Source: Anaerovorax odorimutans DSM 5092 (GTDB lineage Bacteria; Bacillota; Clostridia; Peptostreptococcales; Anaerovoracaceae). Taken from it: a stretch of DNA of 64,000 nt. Below, piece after piece: positions 42,704 through 52,400 of this stretch. The notes beneath the pieces were generated by a model that searched no databases, was not told the origin of the DNA, and worked only from the letters and a program-made list of their open reading frames with translations. The position numbers were made by a program, and so were the translations under genes. The stretch is from positions 62,001 to 126,000 of the forward strand of contig NZ_AUFC01000009.1 in assembly GCF_000426305.1 (NCBI RefSeq), in the 5' to 3' direction. Every line of letters begins with the position of its first letter. The stretch's first letter is position 1.

Positions 42704-43345
42704 CTAATCTGCCTTGATTCCTAAAACACGTACTAGCATATCTTGCGTAAAATCGAAAAAGGATTGCATATATTCCTTTGCATTTTCCTCCGGCATTTCT
42801 GCGTGGAACGTGTGTACCAGACCTGAAATCAAAAACTGAGCTGTTCTTGGAGCATTGCTACAACTAAAAGTTTTTTCTTCCATTCCCTGTTCTATAATTG
42901 GTATCATTACAGTCATCCATTGATATGCTACATCATCTAAGAGAATTGCCCTAATACTTGACCCCTCATTATATCTGGACTCAAACTCATGGTGATTCAC
43001 CGAAAAATCAAACATACGGTTTATAACAAGATTCAGCTTTTCAATGGCCGAAATATCCTGCGATATTGGAATTTTCATTTGTTCTACCACTTGTATTGCA
43101 TAATATTCTGAAGTTGCCGCAAAGATTTCCGTTTTCGATTTAAAATACCGGTAGCATAAACCAGGAGATATATTCATTCTTTCAGCGATATCTTGAATTG
43201 TTGTATTTTCATAACCTTTTTCAGAAAACATCTCTAATGCTGTTTCTACAATCTCTTGACGTCGTTCATCTGGTTCTTTTGATATACGTATTTTACGGGA
43301 ACGATCCTTCTCGTCCTTTGAGAATTTATTTTTAGACAATGCCAT
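42704..43345 (-). CDS. TetR-family repressor
   Basis: 213 residues from the ATG at 43345 after GGAGGCAAAAAT; an upstream in-frame ATG is too far from any site. The N-terminal HTH is 'ETALEMFSEKGYENTTIQDI' and 'AERMNISPGLCYRYFKSKTE'. The C-terminal ligand domain is helical. It should repress the MATE gene downstream and its own gene: operators of the same sequence lie before the MATE gene (42554-42626) and before its own start (43376-43391). A drug would release it. Confidence 0.92.
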   Translation of the reverse strand: MALSKNKFSKDEKDRSRKIRISKEPDERRQEIVETALEMFSEKGYENTTIQDIAERMNISPGLCYRYFKSKTEIFAATSEYYAIQVVEQMKIPISQDISAIEKLNLVINRMFDFSVNHHEFESRYNEGSSIRAILLDDVAYQWMTVMIPIIEQGMEEKTFSCSNAPRTAQFLISGLVHTFHAEMPEENAKEYMQSFFDFTQDMLVRVLGIKAD

Positions 43346-43375
43346 ATTTTTGCCTCCGTTTAAAATCATTTTATG

Positions 43376-43391
43376 AATGAATATATTCATT
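43376..43391. promoter_or_regulatory. TetR operator C (autoregulation)
   Basis: AATGAATATATTCATT is a perfect 16-bp palindrome sharing the TGAAT/ATTCA half-sites of operators A and B, 31 bp upstream of the TetR start codon. Confidence 0.7.
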
Positions 43392-43468
43392 ATCATCCAT
43401 CTTTGATTTTTTGTCAAGACAACGGTATTTTTATTTACGATAAACTATTTTTTCTACATTTAAGCCCT

Positions 43469-44287
43469 TTAAGTTTTTTTAATTATAGGAATTTGAATTT
43501 CCGAAATGTATTCATTCTCTGAATCCGAAAAATCGTAATCCACTATATTTTTTTCAATGGAGTCTCCTGCGATCTGATATCCATTTTCTTCAATCCAATG
43601 TATAAGTAGTTGATAATGCTTCCCCATATCCCTATAGGGTCCTAAAAACGTAATACAAACATATTCATTTTCAGGAATTATCTTCAATTGCTTACAAAAC
43701 TCCGAATCGACGGGCACAATTTCAATAAAATATCTGAATTTATTAAAAATCCTCTTGTCCATATTTTCCTTTGATAATGAGGTATATATCTGTCCTTCAA
43801 TAAGCCAGGAACTTATTTTTAAATAATTTTCATTCCTCTTTAAATTTTGCTTAATTTCAAAATCACTTTCAACATTATTCATATCTATAAACTCCCCTAT
43901 TCTTTGGGGAATTTTCTTAATAATTATTTGATCTAACTGACCCTCTATATTTTCTAAAAGCTCAAGCTTTGTTTGAATTTTTCTTTTAAGATTTACCAGC
44001 TTGTTCATTTTTATATCAATTTCCTCTTCCTTCTTTTTCAGCAAGCAAAGTAGATTGTTTGTATTCTTGTTGCTCATGTATTTTTTTATTTCACTCAATG
44101 AAATATCAAGATTTTTTAAGAAAAGAATTCTACTTAACTTGAAGAAATTTCTGATGCTATAGTATCGATAGTCATTATTCTCATTGTGCTCAGGTTTAAC
44201 TAGATTGATTTTGTCATAATACCTCAGTGTGTCGGTACTGATATTAAATAGTTTTGACAACTCTCCAATTAAAAATTTATCTTTCAT
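43469..44287 (-). CDS. MerR-family regulator with effector-binding domain
   Basis: 272 residues. The N-terminal winged HTH is 'LIGELSKLFNISTDTLRYYD' followed by 'RYYSIRNFFKLSRILFLKNL'. A coiled-coil dimerisation helix follows (about 80-130). The C-terminal 130 residues fit a GyrI/AraC-type effector domain (LGPYRDMGKHYQLLIHWIEE). It belongs to the BmrR/TipA-like group that distorts a promoter with a long spacer and activates it on drug binding. The gene is divergent from the triple RidA gene, and the promoter at 44426-44456 has exactly the 19-bp spacer and dyad that MerR proteins use. Confidence 0.93.
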   Translation of the reverse strand: MKDKFLIGELSKLFNISTDTLRYYDKINLVKPEHNENNDYRYYSIRNFFKLSRILFLKNLDISLSEIKKYMSNKNTNNLLCLLKKKEEEIDIKMNKLVNLKRKIQTKLELLENIEGQLDQIIIKKIPQRIGEFIDMNNVESDFEIKQNLKRNENYLKISSWLIEGQIYTSLSKENMDKRIFNKFRYFIEIVPVDSEFCKQLKIIPENEYVCITFLGPYRDMGKHYQLLIHWIEENGYQIAGDSIEKNIVDYDFSDSENEYISEIQIPIIKKT

Positions 44288-44425
44288 AAAAATCTTCCTT
44301 CATTTCTTTTTAAAATCCTATGTGAGTTAAAGGCTATTATACCGTAGGACTCCTATTTCAGCAATACTTAAGAATATTTTTTCACTTGGACCAAAAATTT
44401 ATTTTGATAATAGTAAAAATACCTA

Positions 44426-44456
44426 TTGACATTGGAACTAGTCCAAGGTTTATTAT
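44426..44456 (+). promoter_or_regulatory. MerR-type promoter with 19-bp spacer and dyad
   Basis: TTGACA (44426-44431) and TATTAT (44451-44456) are separated by 19 bp instead of 17. The spacer holds the dyad TTGGA-ACTAG-TCCAA. This design is diagnostic of MerR-activated promoters. It drives the triple RidA gene 53 bp downstream and lies between it and the MerR gene. Confidence 0.9.
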
Positions 44457-44508
44457 TCACTTAAATGAATTTTAAGATTCAATCAACAAAACAAAGGAGA
44501 ATACTATT

Positions 44509-45780
44509 ATGAGCGATTATAACGCAGTATTAGCAAGAAATACAGAAAATGCACCAAAAGGTATCGGTCCATATTCACAAACTGTAGCTTTTTCTCATTA
44601 CAATAATCTTTCAGCTCAATTACCTATCGATTCAAAAACTGGTAACTTAGTAGCTGGTGGTATAAAAGAGCAAGCGCAGCAGTGCTTTAAAAATATCAAG
44701 GCAATTTTAGACAACATTGATCATGTTATGAGCGATATTGTTAGAATCACTGTATTCGTTAAGAACATCAAAGATGTTGACGCAGTAGACGAAATTTATA
44801 AAACATTCTTCCCAACCTATGTTCCTGCACGGACAACAGTGGCAGTTGCAGCTTTACCTATGGATGCTTTAGTGCAAGTTGAAGCACTTGTTTCAAACGG
44901 TGAAGGTACAATTCCAAACGCACCACAAGCAGGCGACCTTATAAAGCTTACAAATAACACAGCAAATGCACCAACTAGTGCTCTATCTACACAAACAGTA
45001 TCTTTCTCTCATTACAATAATATTTCAGCTCAATTACCTATTGAGCCAAAAACTGGTAGATTGGTGGCTGGTGGTGTAAAAGAGCAAGCTGGACAGTGCT
45101 TAAAAAACATCAAGGCAATTTTGGAAAGTATTGACGTTCCTTTTGACGATATTGTTAAAATTAATATCTTCCTTAAAAACCTCTCGGATATTGAAACTGT
45201 AAACGAAGTTTATACTACATTTTTCCCAGACTCGGCTATAGCTAGAGCCGTAGCCTATGTCCCTGCACTGACAACAGTTGCAGCTTCAGCTTTACCTATG
45301 AATGCATTAGTACAAATTGAAGCAGTGGTGTCACACGGAGATGGTACACCCCCACAAGCTGTTGAAGATAGGCATGGAATCGTCATAAAGGCAAACAACA
45401 CGGAAAATGCACCAAAGAGTTCTCTATCTACACAAACTGTAGCTTTTTCTCATTATAATCATATTTCGGCTCAATTACCTATCGAACGAAAAACTGGTGA
45501 AATGGTAGCTGGTGATGTAAAAGAGCAGGCAAGACAGTGCTTAAAAAATATCAAAGCAATTTTAGAAAGTGTCCACCACGTTATGGACGATGTAGTTAAA
45601 GTAAATATCTTCCTTAAAAATATCGCAGATATTGATGCTGTAGACGAAGTTTACACAACATTCTTTCCAGGTGGTATTCCTGCACGAAGAACAGTTGGCG
45701 TATCAGCTTTACCTAAAGATGCTTTAATCCAAATCGATGCAGTTGTATCAAACGCTGAAGGAACATCTCCAAACGCATAA
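44509..45780 (+). CDS. Triple-domain RidA (YjgF/YER057c/UK114) fusion protein
   Basis: 423 residues, with three complete RidA domains in tandem: about 8-133, 148-278 and 293-418. Each holds the family core, for example 'VKEQARQCLKNIKAILE' and '(V/I)VK.(N/T)(I/V)F(L/V)KN'. The usual RidA is a single 125-residue domain working as a trimer with active sites between subunits, deaminating reactive enamines. Domain 1 keeps 'GPYSQ' (Tyr22) and Arg108 (VPARTTV). Domain 2 has an insertion before 'PALTTV', so Leu254 replaces the Arg, and domain 3 keeps Arg393 (IPARRTV) but lacks GPYSQ. The protein thus resembles a covalent trimer with one or two intact sites. It is controlled by MerR (43469). Confidence 0.95.
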   Translation: MSDYNAVLARNTENAPKGIGPYSQTVAFSHYNNLSAQLPIDSKTGNLVAGGIKEQAQQCFKNIKAILDNIDHVMSDIVRITVFVKNIKDVDAVDEIYKTFFPTYVPARTTVAVAALPMDALVQVEALVSNGEGTIPNAPQAGDLIKLTNNTANAPTSALSTQTVSFSHYNNISAQLPIEPKTGRLVAGGVKEQAGQCLKNIKAILESIDVPFDDIVKINIFLKNLSDIETVNEVYTTFFPDSAIARAVAYVPALTTVAASALPMNALVQIEAVVSHGDGTPPQAVEDRHGIVIKANNTENAPKSSLSTQTVAFSHYNHISAQLPIERKTGEMVAGDVKEQARQCLKNIKAILESVHHVMDDVVKVNIFLKNIADIDAVDEVYTTFFPGGIPARRTVGVSALPKDALIQIDAVVSNAEGTSPNA

Positions 45781-46045
45781 CAAGCATTTGTTTATAAATA
45801 CAGGAACTATCAAAGTATATACATTACAATTCTTTTTAAGGATAAGCAATGCTATCGTTTCAATATACGTTGAGTAAACAATAATGATGCCATGAGAGCC
45901 TACTGGGTCATAGGCCAAATGGAGACAAATACGTCTCATTATAAATTATATAGAACAAATGTAAAACGAGAAACGTTGATTTAGATACGTTTCTCGTTAT
46001 TATTATCTAATTATTTTCCGTTTTATTAATGCGTTCTAATATCGA
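45781..46045 (+). other. Intergenic region with terminator
   Basis: The first 185 bp after the RidA gene hold no gene. A terminator at 45965-45998 ends its transcript. Confidence 0.5.
45965..45998 (+). terminator. Terminator after the RidA gene
   Basis: AACGAGAAACG (45965-45975) pairs with CGTTTCTCGTT (45988-45998) around a 12-nt loop, followed by ATTATTATCT. Confidence 0.8.
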
Positions 46046-46171
46046 TCAAATCAGATTTTGAAGCAATCTTTCAAGCTTCGTCTTTAAATTCAGCGTGATA
46101 CTGCCACCGTTGGTCAATCGTACCTCCAACTGATAATCCTCTCTGGGATGCACTTCTATTATCATTGTCAT
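46046..46171 (-). CDS. Short DUF2442-like protein
   Basis: 41 residues from the ATG at 46171 with GGAG 7 bp upstream. The sequence MTMIIEVHPREDYQLEVRLT then NGGSITLNLKTKLERLLQNL has the 'V.P..DY.L.V.F.NG......L' pattern of the first half of DUF2442, which often accompanies toxin-antitoxin or DUF4160 proteins. The usual length is about 80, so this is either a short version or a truncated gene. A hairpin (46195-46218) lies just upstream. No partner gene is visible. Confidence 0.5.
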   Translation of the reverse strand: MTMIIEVHPREDYQLEVRLTNGGSITLNLKTKLERLLQNLI

Positions 46172-46437
46172 AAAATCACTCCAAAACAAAAATAACTACT
46201 GTATCATTGTACAGTAGTCCTTTCTTTCTATAAGCTACCCACCAGGTAGTTTTTCGTCATTTTATTAGTCATTTAGGGTTTCAAAATATTGCTCCAGCAA
46301 TGCACGGCTTCATGAGGTTCTTTAATCGATGCAATCCCCTTTGGTATCCCTTCTCATTGGCGAGCCATCCAAGAATATGCTTAACACCACTTAACTTGAA
46401 AAATTCATGCCAGCCCTATGGTTTATAATAGTGAAAT
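46172..46437. other. Intergenic region with hairpin and possible remnant
   Basis: A 9-bp-stem hairpin (ACTACTGTA / TACAGTAGT, 46195-46218) has a T tract on the minus strand and may terminate transcripts from the right. Between 46280 and 46420 the minus strand is open and reads SGVKHILGWLANEKGYQRGL, possibly a remnant, without a start. No intact gene. Confidence 0.35.
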
Positions 46438-46462
46438 GGAGTGCTCCAATACGGAACACTCC
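46438..46462 (-). terminator. Terminator of the giant surface protein gene
   Basis: Minus-strand GGAGTGTTCC pairs with GGAGCACTCC with one wobble around a 5-nt loop, 8 bp after the stop codon. The following ATTTC is a weak U tract. Confidence 0.65.
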
Positions 46463-46469
46463 ACATCCT

Positions 46470-49400
46470 TTAAATCAGTTCTGCTTTCTTCAGCAGCTTT
46501 TGAACAATCGACGCAACTTCAGCCCTCGTTATATTGTCTTTTGGCGCAAGTTGTTTTCCGCCTCTTCCTGAAACAATTCCAGTTTCAATACAAGTGGCAA
46601 TCGATGCTTTGGCATAGCCAGCTGCATCCGTTGAGTCTGCGAAACCAACCAGAAGACTGCTTATTTCAGCATCCATCAGCCCTGACTCCGGTCCGGTCAG
46701 TTTCATGGCTCTGGCGATGATCGTCATGGCTTGTTCACGGGTTATATTGTCCTCAGGTATAAATTTGCCATTACCATACCCGGATATGATGCCATATTCA
46801 TACGCGATGGACACTGCATCATAATACCATTCATTTTTGGAAACATCGCCAAAGGAATCTTTTCCAACTCCAGTACGCATTAATCCTAACGCCCGCACCA
46901 CGATTGCTGCAAATTCTGCTCTGGTGATATCCCTGTCCGGCTCAAATCTATCATCTCCAACACCACTGATGACCAGCCTTGAACCCATGTCATTCACCGC
47001 ATCCTTCGCCCAGTGCTTTTCAACATCTGCAAAATTCTTCGGACTGTAAATAATAGAGTAAACACTGTTAGTTAGGCTATTTATCTTTGCATAGTATTTA
47101 CCGTCTACAACAGTAATTCGAGTTGGTACGTGGCTAAAGGTGCCGTCTGCATTAAAGACAATACCCGTTGTGATCTTACTTGGATTAATCCCATCAGGAA
47201 TGGCAACCGTTCTTTCCACATAACCGTTGAATTTTGAAACCTCAACTGTCTTATCTCCATTGGTGCAGGTTATTTCAAAATCCACAGGTTTCACGACAAT
47301 GTTGTAGTTGTCCCTGCCTGCCATATCCTCAATGATTTGAACAGTTTTGGGAGAAGCAGCAGAAATCGCTACATGAACTTTAATGTCCTGCAATGCCACC
47401 TGCTGACCTATTTGATCCGATACCGCATCAATATTAATTTCTGACGCAGGCAGCTTATAGGTAACAGTATCTTTTTTTATTTCAAGAACTGCCTCCTTGG
47501 CTTCCATATTCTTAACCATTTGTCCTGTCAGTTCGCCTATTACCACATCCGCTTTAGTATTGACAGGTACCGTCACAACAGAACCCTGTCCCTCTGCCTC
47601 AAGCTTTTGTTCAAGCTTTTTCGGGTCAATCACCATAGTTGTCGTTATCACATTATCTTTTTCAACGGTCATAGCAACCGCGGAGTTTTCATGAACCTGA
47701 CCGTTGACAATGATAGCAGCTCCTTTTTCATCAGCAGTCGCCTTGGTGTTATGGGCATTCGTATGATGATTTGAACCACTTGACTGTCTGTAGACGGACA
47801 AGTTATACGTTTTCGTTGTTCCATCCGATGCCTGTACATTAATCTGTAATGTATTTAATCCATATTTCAGACTGATGGACTGCCCTCCCGGGCCTGCATA
47901 AGGGATGCCATTTATGGTTACTACTGAATTGGTATCCGCCTTAATCGGTGTTACCACCACCACACTGACTGCCGTATCCACATCCGCACTGTAGGATAAA
48001 GTCTCCGCATCAAATGTTGGTGCAAGTGAAACACTTTGTTCCCCAACCGTCAGTGTCAAGCCAGACAAGCCATGGGCTATCAATGTGTTATAGGATGGAC
48101 AATCTATGGTAAATGACTGTGTTGTCAAATTATTTTTGGCTCCTGAAATCTTTGAAGCCGCAATGGATATAGACGCTAATCTAGATGCCTTGTTCATTAC
48201 CGCTGCATGCCCAGTAAATGCAATCGTCAATGTCGTATTATCCACTTTTGTCACCTGATAGTCTAATCCTTCTGGTAAATTATTTATTCTTACATCCTCT
48301 TTGGTTACCTCTAAAAATACGCCATCTGTCAGTATAATCGTCTGTTGATCCGTTATACTTCCGTCCTGTGCCAATGATTCAGTAATCAAATCTTTTTGTG
48401 CTGTAATATATGGTGGTGGGCTGATAAATCTAATTGTAAAGCTATTTGAAATAATAGGAAATACATTATTTTCAAATATTAAATTGTCTGGTATTACCTT
48501 TTCTGCAAAGACTTGAACACATGCCTCTTCTAAGCTATCTTCCTCTTCATGAGACAGAGCATTCCCTGAAAATTCAAAATGAATTTTGGTATTGCTTTCT
48601 CTTGTAAAGTTTGACAATTCAACTCCTTTAGGAAGTCCTGTAACCGTTACATCTGCATCACTGATATCCTGAGCAAATATCCCATGAATAAGCGTCGCTG
48701 TTACTGCACCCTCTAAACTGCCGTCATTAGCCTTAGATTCACGAATAACACTCACATCAACCTGCATAATAGGTTCCGGCTCATTAAAGTTTATCTTAAA
48801 TGTATTAGAAGTCATTGGATTATCAGTTCCCATTACATGATCCTGATACACTGTCACTGTTGCATCCGGTACATCATTCTCATTATCATGTAAAAGTGCT
48901 GCTCCAGTAAAATTTAGAACCAATTGATTCGATGCAACACTCTCTAAAGCAAAATCCAAATCATTTGGGAGCCCATTAAGTTGAATATCGTCAATTGATA
49001 TGTCATTACTAAAACTTCCGTTTTCAATATAAACCGTCAAGCTTCCTGCAATCGTACCGGTATCATAATTCGGTCCTGGTTCCATAACCTCTGCCTCGCC
49101 TAAATAGATACGAGCTGGGTCATAATAATTTATTCCAAAAGTTTCTGTTGTTAAATCAGATAAAGTACCGTTTACTTTGTCTTTAGCTATTGTAAAGGAT
49201 ACATTTTCCACCGAACAATCTAATCGATGGTCGGCCGTTTTGCCTGTAAATCCGATGGTCAATTGTTGTGCATTATCACGTGTCAAGGTTATGCAAAGAC
49301 CTGCTGGCAAATTATTTGCTGTCACATCTGCTGCAGATATATCCTCAACAAAGCTACCACCTGTGATTGTTACCACTTGTGTTCCTTCAATAGAGCCGTC

Positions 49401-52400
49401 ATTATTGGCTGACTCATTGATCATGGCAGAACCAAGCGTCACGGTTGGTGCCACATAAATGGTCTTACAAACATTTAACTTGAAAGTCTTTGTCTGTGAT
49501 TCACTATTTTTATTGATAGTTGCTGTTAGTGTAATCACGCGATCACCGGTAAAATAATCCGGCCTCACAACTTGTCCCATTGTATTAATAACGGTATTAT
49601 CATCACTTTCCCATGTAATGGTGCTTCCATCTTCTCCCGATGATGGTAAAGTGACAGTTCCTGTGACATGCGATGCATCATCCCCTGGCGTATAGATAAT
49701 TTGTACATTCTCTGTATCAATAGGAGAATCACTTCTATTTACAACAATGGTATACTCTTGTTGAACACCATTTTGAGCAGTCGTACGAACCATTATAGTA
49801 TTATCCCCTACATTTAAATCAATTTCCCCAGAGGTTCTTCCAGAGGCCATCACTGTACCATTCACAGCCACAGTTCCATGCAAATCAGATAATGTCGGAA
49901 TAACTTGAATTGACGTAACATCATTTTCTACTGAAGCTGTATAAGAATAAATATTAGGGGCGAAAGTCTCGTTTAATGAGGCTATTTTAAGCGTTAAAGC
50001 GGATAATGTATTATCTGAGGAAGCATTTCTCTTAACCGCGACTGAATAAATCTTAGTCGTTGTGCCATCCTGTGCTGTTACCACCAAAGGTACATTTCGT
50101 GTCTCCCCTGGATTAACCGTAATACTTCCCGATGCATGACCGCTTTCAACTCGTTTTCCATCTACAGATACAACAGCTCCTACATCAGAAGTTGTCGGTG
50201 TTAAAGTTGTTTCACCTTGATCTCCTAAATCTAACGTATAGCTTGTTATTCCACTATCAAAAGTAGGCAATAAAGTTCCCACAGAAGATACTAACCCTGT
50301 TAAATTTGCATCTTCCGAAGCGGCACGATAAACCATTAATGTATATGTTTTTGTTGTTACGTTATCTTGTGCTGTTACAACAATATGAATTGTGTTGCTT
50401 CCCACATTTAGTGAAATATTTCCTGAAGCATTGCCACTAGTACCTGCCTCATTGTATCCTGTTGAACTATCATAATGCAAACTTGCCGACGAATCAGAAG
50501 TCGTTGCTGTTATCACCAAAGATGAAACATTATGAGCAACATTTAATTCATAACGTCCTTTTAAATTACTTATGTCATAAACGGGTGATATTGCCCCATT
50601 ATTTGTTGTCAAATTTGATAGCAGTGCATCATTAGATAAGGAAACACTCAGTTCTTTTTCATCATACAAATTAATAGTTGGATCACTTGGCATTCCGCCA
50701 TATTCAACAATGTAACCTCTAATAGAGCTATTATTCCATTTATAATCATTCCAAGTTCCTTTGCCAGCATACATATGCCCGCAGTTTTCACCGTTATCCG
50801 TATTACTTGGGTAGTTGTTTGGTTCTCCTGAAGCCCAATTATTATAGGTATTACTAACAGGATCATATCCACCATTTTTTAATGGCTGATCCCATTGGTC
50901 AGCTATTTTTGTTCCAGCTTCTGGACCAGTCACCCAATACCATTCTCGGTCATGACCTTCATCGGTTAACCCCAACCAGCCATTTCCGGTAGTTTTTTTA
51001 GCCACAAAATCATTTTCTACTTGAGAAGTAATCGTAGCCAAATAGCCTTGTAATCCATATAAAGTTCTTTGCTCTGCTGCGGTCTTAGCATCATTCCATG
51101 TCATTCCCGGTGCAGCTACAAATTCATAATAATGATCCTTATAGCCTACCGCTGTTCCTATTGAAAACCCTATCGTCCTTGTTCCCGTCACAAGTTTTGA
51201 AGACATATTATTAAACGTCACACTGCGAAGGGCTGTCTGATAATGAGCTGCTGTAGCAGTTCCTGATAAGGTTAAAATACCTTTTGTTTTATCATAAGAA
51301 CCGGTTATACCGTTTTGGTTTTCAAAAGAAAGCATATCCCCCGCTTCAAATCCATTGGTTATATAAACCTTGGCACCTTCTATATTATCAGTGCTAGTTA
51401 TTGTTAAGGCGTTATCCACCACCACAGCCGAACCCTTTGTGAAATCTGTTGTACCCGTAGAAGCTGTTAAATTAGGGGCTGGTTGACTCTCCGCATTTGA
51501 GAAGATGAAAGAAAATGTTCCTGAACTAACGTCTGACGATGCGCCAACAATTTTTGACTGAGCAATTGTCACAGAAGCATTATCAATGCTGTCTGAAGAC
51601 TCATGATTTGTAGCATTGCCAGTAAACGCAATTGTCATTTGTGTATCACTATTTCTGGTTACACTGATACCCATCCCTGCCGGCAAGTTATTGACTGTAA
51701 CACCGCCATTCAAGTCTTCTACAAAAGTTGCATTGTTAAGTGTTACCACCTGTTTAGCTGTAATGCTTCCGTCATTGTCAGAAGCCTCGGGAATTTCCGT
51801 ACTTCCAAGAGCCAGGGAACTCGTCAATCTTTGAATATCATTATTACTCATCCCTTTACTGATGATATAGCAATCATCCATGAGTCCGGTATAAGGGTTC
51901 CAACCGTCAGGCTGATTGTCCCTCGTCGCTGAGTCATTTGTTCCGAGCTGATTATAGCTCATGTCAAAGTAATTCAATGTATCTGACGTGCTTTTGCTTT
52001 CAACCAGCACGTCATCAATATAAAGAGCAAGCGTCGTTGTCGTTGCCGACAATGCAACTTTATGCCAGTTTCCGTCATTGACAGTTTGGGTCGAGACGAT
52101 TGACATCTGCTTACCACCTTTTTTGCCAATCCAAAGTTCTGCGTATAATTTGCCATCATTTCGAACGCTTAAAATTGGAACAAACGCATCTGGCGTTCCA
52201 CCTATTTCGGCATTCTGATAACCTAATAGTCCCCCTGAGTTTGTTGTCTTAAATCTCATAATCAAGGTAAAATTAGGATTCTCGTGAATTAATCCATAGG
52301 GGAGTACAATGTTTCCATTTTCAGCTCCATCAAAGTTTGCTGCCTGACCAGAAAATCCACTGACATAACTTACTCCGGTTCCTGCTGTACCGTCTTTTCC

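Noticed and set aside
46280-46420. Possible transposase tail on the minus strand
   Set aside because: The reading is short and has no start; the similarity to any transposase is not convincing.
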